64,000 bases of DNA, taken from NCBI GenBank assembly GCA_002205965.3, contig NADL03000679.1:1087666-1151665 (forward strand), given 5' to 3'. Every line of letters begins with the position of its first letter. Within the stretch, counting starts at the first letter, position 1. Below the pieces are notes generated by a model, which worked only from the letters and a program-made list of their open reading frames with translations, was not told the DNA's origin and searched no databases. The stretch comes from Kappaphycus alvarezii. Lineage: Eukaryota > Rhodophyta > Florideophyceae > Gigartinales > Solieriaceae. Shown one piece after another: positions 34,101 to 45,054 of this stretch. Made by a program: the position numbers and the translations under genes.

Positions 34101-37100
34101 ACCTTCAGCACATCTATTCTTGATTTCTCAAAGGCAATTGACATACTTGCGCGCTGCTCATTTGGCGTAATCTCGTCCATTGAGAACTCTGAAGATGGCA
34201 TTCTCATAAACATGAGTGAAATTCTGGGAATGCTGACTGCTGTATGAAGTTGCACACCAGAGACCAAGAGCTTATTCCACTCGAATATCCCAGTAATAGC
34301 CCCTAGTTGGAAAAGTGCGACAACTTGTCCACTTACTAGACTTATCGACATAGGTCGGATTGACAGGTCCATTCTTACCCCTTTTGTTCTCTCCCATGCC
34401 GCAAACGATCGTGAAAATGGTGTTGCCCCAGCGGCCTGAGATGTGGACGCCCTTCTGAATAAAATCCCTTCAAATCCTCCGCACCCAACGCGGGAGGTAG
34501 AATTTGGTCATTTAGATCGTGTCTAGTGTCCGTGTTTTGAAAGGCCATTAAGCCGGCAACAGTAAACAAACATGGCGCAGTCCTTGAATTGATGTACAGT
34601 TCCGAAGAGGCTCGGCGCTGACTTTTAGCAGAGTTGGAAGCCCAGTAGATTCGCCCCACTGAACACCTCTTGCGTCGAGACTCGGAAAGTGAAATACCTC
34701 ATCTGTCGGCCATGATGGTGAGGATAAGGTCAAACCGTGACCGTAGAGCCGAACCCCCATTGTGAGTGCAGCGCTATCATCTTCAGAGGCTACTACCGAG
34801 AAGAACAAGCCGTCGAGCAGGTACGCCATGCACATCCCACTGTCCTTCGGATGAAACCCCTCGAGCTTGACTCTTGAGTCTTCGAACAGACATCAAACGC
34901 CATGGTTGAAAACATCGTCCTACCAGGATACAAGGCTTAGAAGAAGATAAGCGAGTCGCTCGAGCCATTTCGGACACTGAGGATTTCGTCGTTACGAGCG
35001 CAGTTAGGATTGCTTTGATATCCAATTTGAAATTCTCCCGAAATCTCAGAACTGACTTCATATCTGTCGCATGCAGAGTCGCCTTAAAGCTAGAGATACG
35101 GGACGAGGCAATGACCTTTGGGAGGGTCGAAGTTCCAAAGCTTTGAGCAATGCTCATTTTCACACCGATATGGTTATGGACCCTGAGAGGATACAACCCT
35201 TGTCATTTCCAGACTTGAGCTTGGCGTACTCGGCTGTCACAACAACAGAGTGGCTACCCTTGGAAGGGGACGACATAAACGTGAGACGAGGCTCCCCAAC
35301 AGATAGGCGAAGATCAGCTTTCTTATTTTCTTGTCGGGTATCTTCAGCATTAGACTGCACCGAAAGTACTGACACAAGATTTCTTGACAAGACACGAACA
35401 ATGTCACGGCCGGACGTCTCTTGGGTTCTGGAAACTGAACTTTTTCTGGCGTTGCAGCAAGGATGCTGTCAGCACTCCTTGAACGGTTTCCTCGTATGTC
35501 CTCACTTGGGCTATTTGGAGCTTGGAAGCCAAATTTGGCAAGAGACACTACCTCCGGGCGCTCTTCTTCTACTTCACGACTTCCGGGAATGGAAAAGCTG
35601 GAATGTGCTCTAGTCTTGCTTTGCATAGCTAAGCTCTCAGGATCTGAAAAGGCCGGAGGGATAGGTGAGGAAACTCGAACCCTTGATTTCGCTCGTTTCC
35701 GGGGTGGACCCGTCTCGCCTGCAGTTGGCACTGCAACGTAAGCATAGCTCTGACTATCCCCAACGGTTAGCCCAGCCACACAGAGGTTACAGCTGAATGA
35801 ATAGGGTCTCGGATTGATTGCTTAGGCGAAGACGTCTGAGCCTTGCGCCTACGGGTAACTCCTTCGCTTTCGTCGAAGTCTGCTACTGGTCCAGATCTTT
35901 CCGCGGCAGTTCTCTCATCATTCTTGGAGTTGAGAGACATCACGTGCATATCTGCTTGGAGACTTGCCTTGTTCGGAGAGAGGTTTCCACTGTTCCTTCT
36001 TGAGAGACGCCTAGAGTTCCATGATTGAATTCCCAGAGCGGGCAAGCGGTATCCTGCAGGACTACCTAATGGATTCCTTCGTCGAGTTCTTTTGCTTTCC
36101 CAGTATGATTTACGCCGATAGTGGCCGTTGATTCATGGCAGGGAAAATAGATCTAACAGGAAAGTCTTCAGATGGTCGCGAGTTTCCCAACGGTGATCCA
36201 ATTCCAGCTCTTAGAAGCTCCCTACTCTCATAGCTGTATGATAACAGCTCGGAAGACTTGACTCTTGGTCGTGAACTCCGGCGCGTCTCATACCGCAACA
36301 TTGGAAAGAAAACGTCGCACTGCGAACAAAGGATGCGACGTCAGAAACCATTCTCAAAGAACTTGCGGCGATGTCATCGCGGAGTGAGACGGAAATTTTG
36401 CCCACTGAACTATTCAAAACATGACCCTCAAGAGCCGAGGTATGTTTGCATCCGCTGTAGATCCACCTCTGCAAGCTAGGTTGTCTGCCGTAACCATATC
36501 TTCATCGGATATCTTCAATGACAAACTGCGAAGTGAGAAATCTAAAGAAGTCACTTTTCCCAGTTGAACCCTTTCTTCCAATTTGCGGCTTCTTCATGAT
36601 CAAACCACGGAATCAAACTGGAAAATGCTACACCCTTAAGTTCAGCACTCTGAACTCTCTCATTGTAAGCACATTGCTTACTAGCCTCAGCGAAAAATGT
36701 ACGCACATGTCGACTTTCAAATCTCACGAGCTCCGATAATGAAGCAGAGACCATCCTATTACAAATTCGTTCGATCCTAGCGTTCATAGAACGCAATGTT
36801 GATGCATTCTCTAGGGCAAGGGCTCTAATCATCAACATAAAGATAGAGGCAACTCGGCCAAAACACGCGTATACCTCCAGCCTGCTAGTATTCTTGCCGA
36901 AAGCAAAGGACTTTATCCTGCAAATTAGAGACTGCTTGTCGTCGCGGATAGCTTGACCCGGGGTTTGCTCCTCTTCTCTTTGATAGTCGACTTTTCTCGG
37001 AAAATCAGAGCTATACCCTCTGACCCGAAAAAATTGTAATCATTGCATGCAAGGAAGGCTTGTGGAATAGACATGTGAAGGAGCGAGTATGTACAACGCT

Positions 37101-40100
37101 TTTCTCAAACCGGTGCGGGCTCCGACAGGATTCCTCGACGCTGGTTTGGGTTTTGCAATGTTCAAGTAAATGAACACCGAAAGGGAATGAGAGCTCAACG
37201 GCATCATCTGCACTTTCTGCAGGCAGCAGCGGGTCGCCCTGTCTATTCTCACCAGGGAGCAGCGGTGAAAGCAAAATGACCTTCAACCCCTTCGTTTCGA
37301 AGGCACGAAAAGAGTTTCCGGTGATAACTTTGCTCCGGGCCGTCCAGTCAGGCAGCCGCGAGGCTTCGTAAATATTCCACATCTCCCTTATGTCAGAGGA
37401 GAAGAATGTCTCGGGTTCTTTCTGTGCTAAACCCCCAGGTTCACGTTGCTCCGATTCAGGATCAAAGGTACAAATATCTTCGGTGCTTCGAAGAACAATG
37501 TCGTTTGCAAGTTCCAGGCTTTCAGGTGATATCAAAATGACAGCATTGGTAGTTAGTGCAATAGACACGCTATCTAACTTTCCCAGCCGGGGGGAGTTAT
37601 GCTCCGCTTGTTTCTTCAATATTGATGCTCTTCGAGAGCGTTGCAGATACACCCACCATGGGATTTCAAGTTCCTCTGCTGGTTGCAAAACGTTAATCAA
37701 TTTCTCAGATGTATTGAATTGCCATAGTCGTGCACCACTGTGGGATTCTCCTCGTGTAGCGTTGCTCTGATGAGATATGTGATGTCGTTGTAACTCCGAG
37801 ACAGTTTGGGACCATAATCCTGGACGAGATTCGAGTACAAGCTCGAGATTGACTTCTCGTATTTCCGCAGCCCGTCGAAGCAATCCTCCATCCTGGAAGC
37901 TGCCTTGCGTATCACCACCTCTTACAAGGACTGCGTGTCAACCTGCGCTCGCAATGTTGCATCATCAATCCAGGGTGTTAATCTTCCTCCCCATGACATC
38001 AAAATATCCACTGACAAATGGTATCAGAGCCTTGAATTATTTGAAATTGACTTCTTGGCCTTGTTAGACATCACAAATCGTAAGCCCAAGAGGGCTTTGA
38101 ATGTGTGACTCCGGTCAAGAAACGAGGCACCTGATTCGAGGAGGCACCTTGTTTTGTTTGATGCCACATTACGGAGCAAAGAGAGTCGACTTAGTTGTCC
38201 AGATCGTTCTGTGGACGCATTGCTTGATGTTGACAATACCAGTAAGTCGACTTTTCCAAGCTTTAGTTCTATATTTTCCACAGACAGCAAGGATGCAGCC
38301 GCTACTTGGTCCTCGTGGAGTTGGTCAGGAACAGAGGCAAAAACTATCCGAGATAGAACACGGTGGACAAGTCAAGGACACATCCGCTTACTCCAACTTG
38401 AACAACCATTTCGGAAACAAACGCACCCCAATCTGGACTTGCAGCATTCCTTTTCCGAATCTCAGTTTTCGATTATAGTCACTGGGGATGGCAGATTTTC
38501 GGGCGAAACATTGCATGGAAATTTTGCGCACTGTCCCCACCTTCCCGGTAGCCGCAATGCAACTCGACATGTTTTCTCTCAGTTTTGGGTCCACAACGCA
38601 AGTCAAGTCCCATGCGGCATGACCTCAAGATCCACAAAAGTTTGAGCTTTCAAGTGAGCACACATTCTTATTCAGCCTGCTGAATGGTGCCAACGCATGA
38701 GGAAGGTCATGTAATCGGATGACCAAAGAGTCCAATTGAAAAGTCGTACATACCATCTCGTCCATTGCCCTTTGACTCGCGATAGAGGCCTGTGCTTGAC
38801 CAGAGGCAAGGCCGAGAACCATACATTCCTTCTGAGTTGGAAATCGTCTCTCCTGTAACACAGATTCGACGATATGCGTCCTCCTCAGATGCAAAAGGTC
38901 TCGTTCTGCAACGATAATGAATGATTTCCGTCGCCAGCATAGTTTCGAATCATACTGAGAAAGTTCGAAACGTGATGTGGATTGAAATCAAACACCACAG
39001 ACGAGGCTTTGAAACTGATGTCCGTCTTATCAATAGAATCAAGAAAAGATGGTAGCCGAGAATTTAGGAACTTTCGGTCTTCATTCATTCTGACCTTCCC
39101 GTTGACCTTGCAGATCTTTCCCATTTGGAAAACTTTTATCGAAACCGTCTCTGAATGTGGCTTTCGGGTAGCGGGACGCTCGTTTTGATGGTGGACGTCA
39201 GTTGACTACGAACACGCTTGGCCAGGGAGGGAGGACGATGCCTTTGACTTAACGGCCGGTCTGACTCTGACGGTCGAGATGAACCTGGAATAATCCTGGA
39301 ATCATTTTGTATGTTCCGTGAAAGCGGTAGCGGAAGTTCGAGCCGACCGACTGCGTTGGGCAGTGAGAGAGTCCATGAGGACATGATCGCGTCTGGTTGA
39401 AATTCTGTGGGCTTGTTCTGAGATAGCAACATTCTGCCGAGTCACCGCTAATTTTCAACACACCGTACTCGTCCGCACGGTTGGCACGAATATCTTCCCA
39501 TGCGTTGTCATGACTGCAGGATAGGATAATCTTGTATTTACCCTCGGCACGAATTCTGGTCGATTCCTTGAAAGGAACGAAATACCGAACATTCACGGGT
39601 TTCTTCGCATTCTGCTGAACCGTTTTCACAACATCGTCAATAACTCTTAAAGTATCGGGGACAAATGTAACTCAGAATCCCGTAAGATTACATCCACTGC
39701 AGATTTGTGAACTTCGTTCCACACCTGCGGAAACTGCAACACTCGAGTCACCGACAATTTCTTCGCGCTAAGTACATGTAAGTCGACGATACCTGTTGTG
39801 AATGCATCCAGCTCTTGTGCTGTCAAAACGGTATTTTGTTGCGCCCCTATTCGGTAGGGAATCTCCGTCCGCACAGTTAGACGCTTTGCTTGCACATGCA
39901 ACACACTCGTAGAGGGTGTCTCACTACTCTGGTTCGCCCGACTTGCCTCGTTCTTCACACCTGTTTGCCCGTCACGAACGCCCAACGCGCTCAATTTCTT
40001 CCATGTCGTTTGCCTGGCATCAAACGGTATCGTCACTAGAGCTGGCATGTTCCCGTTCTGATCTTTCCATGATGAACTATCCAGCGGGGTTGCATCAATC

Positions 40101-41638
40101 TCAATTTGTATTCCTGCTGCCGCACGCCTACCATCCAAAGACTGCACCTTCATCGCCAAGGGCATAAGGTCGTAAAATGCGGGTTGTAGCCTCTCCACAA
40201 CCCGTTCAACGTCCGCAACAGCGCGCGTATCATACGAAAATTTAGTCCCTCTCAATAATATCGACACTTTGCAAACCGGAGGAGAAAAAGCAGCAGTATC
40301 CTCCGTATGCCCCTCAGAGAATCCCTCAATTACCTGTTCCAACCTACTTTTCTGCTCCCTCACACCCCTCGGATTCGGCCCTGGCTCATCAAAGACATAA
40401 TCGACAATTGCAGTCTCCGCAAACAAAATCTCCGTGCATGAAAGTATCTGTTTCCGCCGGGCCTCCCTGGCCTCCATTGCATTCCTATATCTAAACCCCA
40501 TTGTGCCGTCCTCTCGCGACTGTTTGTTGCCTCTTCATTGTTGTTCGCACGTTCCCTTACCCTCTTCTTGCTCGAAACCCTCTTTCCTTGCATGTGCGGA
40601 TTCCCAAGCCCGCGATAGCCCATGGCCATAGCCCTCCGAATCATGCGATCCGTGTTGTTGACTATGCCTCCCTCCTCCGCGTCTCCCTTCTTACCAACCT
40701 CCATGGCGGGGTCCACAATGCTCCGAACCGTTTGTTTATCTGCTACGCTCACCTGCAATCCTGCCAGTTTTACCCTAAACCTTTTCCGGCAATGGTCCAA
40801 CAAACACGCCGGTGCTCCGTAGCGATATCTAACCTTTGCAGAGGCAACATTGATTCGAACAAGGGGGAGTCGCCCATATCACACAAATAGAATGCACCAC
40901 TGGTAATCCTCAGGAAACCAACTCCAGGACACGCTGGACAAATGGCTTTGTCTCATCTGCATCCGAGAAGATCCTGTGTCGCTGCGAACTTCTGTGGCGG
41001 CAACATCAGCGCTACTCAACTGCTCGATGGGAATTCAAAAGACTTTGTACCTTTCCGCTTTGCAGCCGTTGCCAAGGCCAGGACGCGATTGACGTGTTGA
41101 TAGTTAGCTTGGACATTAACCAAACGCACTCTCATACCGACAGCAATCAATGATATGAGTGGTGGAGGCTCTGCTGTGATAGGATCGTGGACTGAAGCGG
41201 TCCTCCTCCACCATCTTCTTATGCGATACAAGAAGCGCTTTGCGAAATTGGCAGCATTTTCGCGATCCAACTCGTGTGTTTCCGCAGCTAAGGGATCAAG
41301 GGTGTTTGCATCATCTAAGGATAGATGGCGAAGGGTTGCCTTGGGGCCTTTCGCCACCAGCGTATTTGGAGGACGAGTTCCTCGACAGAGACAGTACCAT
41401 CGGGCACTGTGTAACGAAGGGAGTGGGCGACGATTCGGCCGGCGAGGGGATAGATATGAATGACTGGGATTTGGATGTGGAAGGTGTTTCGAGAGGTCCT
41501 GTTGGCGAGAAAGGCGAGAAGATGGCCGAGAAAGCGAGGGAGAAGAATGACGACTGTTGTGATCCATAGAACAGATGCGGCGATAAGAAGGGAAAAGGCG
41601 ATCAAGTTTCCATCTGATTGTGTTGGAGGGTTGTCCAT
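31118..41638 (-). CDS. CSF1: CSF1/BLTP1-type bridge-like lipid transfer protein
   Basis: Csf1/BLTP1 proteins are very long rods anchored in the ER that carry phospholipids along a hydrophobic groove at membrane contact sites. The N terminus (41638-41315) shows one membrane segment (LIAFSLLIAASVLWITTVVI), then FHIQIPVIHIYPLAGRIVAH and LVLQIRWWR, the family signature after the anchor. The segment 40360-40170 (VCKVSILLRGTKFSYDTRAV) fits the next conserved block. The C terminus (32329-31118) has LHEINLRTLWDIWSCRL, LQVELHGDLELKLGPGFYYW and a final IVPKHLYDFVAI segment. The span could encode about 3,500 residues, similar to known family members. The frame changes about a dozen times. Two changes fall exactly at four-base G runs (41343-41346 and 39657-39660), where one more base restores a natural sequence, so base under-calling is likely; short introns may explain others. 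Identity is firm; the exon map is not. Confidence 0.85.
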
Positions 41639-42052
41639 TACCGGAAAGGGTCAAAGGTTCAGAGAGGGGGTATCAGGGAAAGAGGGGACTGAGGGAAGGG
41701 GAGGAAATGGGTCGACAAAAAAAGGATGTGTTCAAGTGGATGAAAGAAGGTGGCAGAAGGGAAAGGGTGAATAATGTTCAACTCTTTTGAGGATGGTCGT
41801 TTAGAGCGAATAGTTTCTAAAAAGTTTTTTCGTGAAGAGCACGCCTACAGTATTGACAAATGCTACAATACAGTACAGTATGTTAAAAAAAACGGTTAAT
41901 CATCATATTGCTCCCGTTCCGTTTCAAATGGCGAGCTGGCGGTTATGATTCAACCCCACGCGCGTGATTCCATTCAACAAAAAAGCACCGTAGCGGCCAA
42001 CATTTCGCTTGAACTACTGTAAAGCATACTAGTTGTACACTACAGTACAGAA
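41639..42052 (-). promoter_or_regulatory. CSF1 upstream region with TACAGTA motifs
   Basis: This is the 5' flank of CSF1. TACAGTA-type motifs lie at 41846, 41868-41880 (ATACAGTACAGTA), 42015 (CTACTGTA) and 42041-42050. The segment 41700-41790 is purine-rich on the + strand. No TATA box is evident. The motif cluster mirrors the one upstream of GAR1, but a regulatory role is inference. Confidence 0.35.
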
Positions 42053-43280
42053 TTGGCCACATCCAAGTCACCAATCTCCTGGCCACAACCAGCTCCTGCA
42101 GCTATGGCATTCCCAGAAAACCTCCAACCCTCACGAATCAATGCTTGTCAAACCCTCAACCTGCTCGTTCCACAAGGTTTGCCCCTATGTCTATCATTCC
42201 CTTCCAATCCCCGCAACCTCCAACCAATCCAACCATCACCCCAACGGCACACTTTCCACATCCAGCGCCGGACTGCTTTTTCATGCCCCAATTGGTCAAC
42301 TCAAGACACTTCCTGCTGCACTCTCTCAACCGTCCCACAGAAACAATCCAACCGTACTCCACTGCCCCCGTTCCACCAATCCAATGATTCCCAACAATTC
42401 CTTACGGTACAAGCAATGTTTGCTCTCCATCCCCTCTTCTTCGCCTGCCACTCGTCCTCACACTTGTACACCACTGCCATTCCCAATTGCCCCCAAACCA
42501 ATCTCTACATACTGCATGGTGCAATTTCACATGTTATGGTGATACTCCCGTGTCGCCAAGGCACACGGATGACATGCTGCCCGTAACAGCATGCAATCTT
42601 ACCATCACCCGTTTCAGGATTGACGAATTTCGCCATCATGGCAAGCAAGCCTCAATAGGATCTCGAGCTTGTTCTCCTCAAATTGAAGAATACCAGCAAA
42701 GGCAATGCTGTTTATACTCATCCACGCTGGGAGAGGTGCTGAGAAAAGCCTCATGACCTTAAGAAACTACAATTTGACGCCACGTGTGGGCGCGCTATCT
42801 CCAGAATTGAACCCGTTACAGCTTTTGCAAAACAACGATGAAACCTACGCTGAGACGCGTGTTCGGCACAATGAGAGCACTTCTGAACGACCTGTGTCGA
42901 GTCGCCGGCGACTCGCAACGGTCACCAAAAAAATTTGATGAGTCTCAAACTGTGCGTCTATTCAAGCATACACGCAAGCTAGTCTACACTCTAAATCCTT
43001 ACTTGACTTGAATAGTGTCCGCCGGTCGCCACAGTCGACGCGATCTTCACTACGGTTACTACACCCTATTTTACGTCCATCGACACACCGAGACAACTGT
43101 CCAGAGAGGTTGGATACTAGGATTGGGTGGGCGTCACGAGGATTTTCCTCCGGAATGTATCCTCCTTAGTTGGAGAGAGAGAGAGCACGCAGAGCAGCGG
43201 CGGAGCAGTTCCCAGAGGTGCCATCTCTGAACTCGGAAGAGTCAATCAGGCTGGCAGCATACGACGCATGGTCACTGGTG
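42053..43280. other. C-rich interval with overlapping open frames, no named gene
   Basis: Between 42033 and 42586 all three + strand frames are open for 80-177 codons because the strand is poor in G and therefore poor in stop codons. The products are Pro/Ser/His-rich and lack family motifs, so none is called. 42600-43280 shows no recognised feature apart from an AGAGAGAGAG stretch near 43178. It may be a decayed or unrecognised host or transposon segment. Confidence 0.4.
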
Positions 43281-44290
43281 TGAGAGGTTGAAATCCATGG
43301 CCGCCAAACCGGATTGGGAGATGGACTTGGTTCCGAGCGGTCGGGGTCAGAGGCACATAGCTAAGCCGGGCATAGGCATCCATGTGCAAGTCGTCGAATC
43401 GGACAGCAAGGGGAAGGGACATCAGGGGGAGCTAGCCGGAATATATGTTGAACCCGACAGACAGGGGCAGAAGCACGGTGGAGGTGAAAACGGGTGTGCG
43501 CGTCCGGGACGATGTCCAGAAGTGTCCAGCCTTTTCTACATTTGTCAATGGAAGACTGGAGCTGTTTGCACATATACTCAGTGGAACCCAGGGGGGCGCC
43601 GAGGCGCAGTATGCCAGGTTCCGATACCAAAGAGACAGGGACAGTCGCGGCACGGGCACCCAAATCACGGTCCATTCAGATCCCGTCGACGGACGGCGAA
43701 TGCGCTCATGGAGGGCTTGGAGTCCCGAAGAGGAGCGCCAACCCGGTCTACCACGGAGTGATCGCCGGAGAACGACGGTGGGGATCGTGTAAAGCCGGAG
43801 GAATGCCCTGTGATCCGATTCAGGATTAGGATATCTTGGACGGCGGGTAAGGAGAGAGGAGACCGACGTGACAGGACAGGGAGCGTTCGTGAGGAGGTGG
43901 GTTGGGAGGGAGAAGGGTCGGCAGTCACCGGGGCCTCCGCGAGTAGAAGCGAGGGGAGGAGGGGGAGCCATCCGGGAGTCGTCCACCATTGCAGGAGCCT
44001 CCTTCGTGGAAGGAAGCAGGGAGGTGGGACCAGGAGCGTATTTATGCCAGGTTGTCCAGTGGGGGTAGGGCGATTGTGCCAAACCCGCTTTTCCTGCACC
44101 CGCTTGGGAGAAGAAGGCGAGAGGGGCGGGAGTGAGAAGGGAGCCCGTGCAAAGCGGGAGCGCAGAAAGCCAGATGAGTCCCGCGCGCTCCGCACACCTT
44201 GGCAGGCTGCCTCAGGAATTCACTGCATTAATATCGAGGGTCCAGAGCAGGAACACGCGGAACAGTGGTGGTAGCAGATTTTCAATTTCT
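43281..44290 (-). mobile_element. LINE fragment, 5' region only
   Basis: On the - strand this encodes the domain that precedes the RT in the better copies. LRLYTIPTVVLRRSLRGRPG (about 43760-43700) matches LHLHMLPTAVMRRTLRGEDG in the 45-49 kb copy and LHLHMLPTAVLRRSLRGR in the 59-63 kb copy. A Pro/Ser-rich leader lies upstream (44195-43800). RT and endonuclease are absent to the left, so this piece lost its 3' part, which is unusual for a LINE. Its right edge meets another LINE tail at about 44300. Confidence 0.6.
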
Positions 44291-44299
44291 TTACTCCAT

Positions 44300-44360
44300 T
44301 TTCCAGGGACTGACCGACTGTTCAGTTAGGAACTTGCCGATCAGCCACGTGCAGTTTACG
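44300..44360 (-). mobile_element. LINE 3' tail remnant
   Basis: GGGACTGACCGACTGTTCAG, then TTAGGAAC and CACGTGCAG, corresponds to the conserved 3' tail of the other copies. Only about 60 bases remain, followed at once by another tail near 44390. It is a severely truncated copy. Confidence 0.5.
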
Positions 44361-44389
44361 CGAGAAACGAATCTTTTGCGGCAATTTAT

Positions 44390-45054
44390 GTTTCTGGTGT
44401 CCACTGCAGGATCCGACTACAGCTAGGAGCTAACGGATGGTCGACGCCCGTCAAGTATAGTGGCGTGCGCGAGCAGGTAGCCACAACTGTGGACGACCAC
44501 GAGATGCACCTGAGCTGATACAAACGCCGGCGTACGGTATCACGCCTGGAGTCGTACTACACTTCCGCGCTGTTGTCGGGATTAACTCCTAAAGCAAATG
44601 GTAATTTGGGGGCAGGCGCACCGAGAAAGTCGAGCGCAATGGGTTGAAAGGTGAAGTTTAGTGCACGGGTCTGGGTGTCAGATGATGGGATTGAGGCGCG
44701 ACAGCGTACGTTCCAGATCTTGTACTTTGACACCGTGCGTCAAAGCGTTGCGGAGCGCGTTGTGGCGGTGTGGCCGAGTCTGTGGCCGAACCCGGCACGG
44801 TAGCGGTCGGCCGCGTGATCGCCTGAGGGCTCCATACTTCGCTTACAATGTTGACAGGTTAGGGGGAGTGAGTCGGAGTAGACCGGTACTCAGAGATGAC
44901 AGGATAGCATCACGATCAAATGGGCCCCGACACCTTGGCCAGCCCTTCTGGTGCTGCTGCCATTGCACACCGCAAGAAGGTGCACGACCTGGAGCGAAAA
45001 CTGTCGCGTGGACACCCCCGCCACCAGACAACCCACACATAAGAAGAATGATAT
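44390..45054 (-). mobile_element. LINE 3' fragment (tail plus C-terminal coding part)
   Basis: The left edge is the tail GGTGTCCACTGCAGGATCCG plus AGGAGCTAACGGATGG. The body aligns with the C-terminal coding part and the endonuclease region of the 49-63 kb copies, but it is strongly decayed and has no long frame. Its right, 5'-truncated end meets the next LINE tail at about 45055. Orientation is the same as all other LINEs in this bed. Confidence 0.65.

Noticed and set aside
42033-42586. Three overlapping + strand frames of 80-177 codons
   Set aside because: All three frames are open because the strand is G-poor. The products are Pro/Ser/His-rich without motifs.
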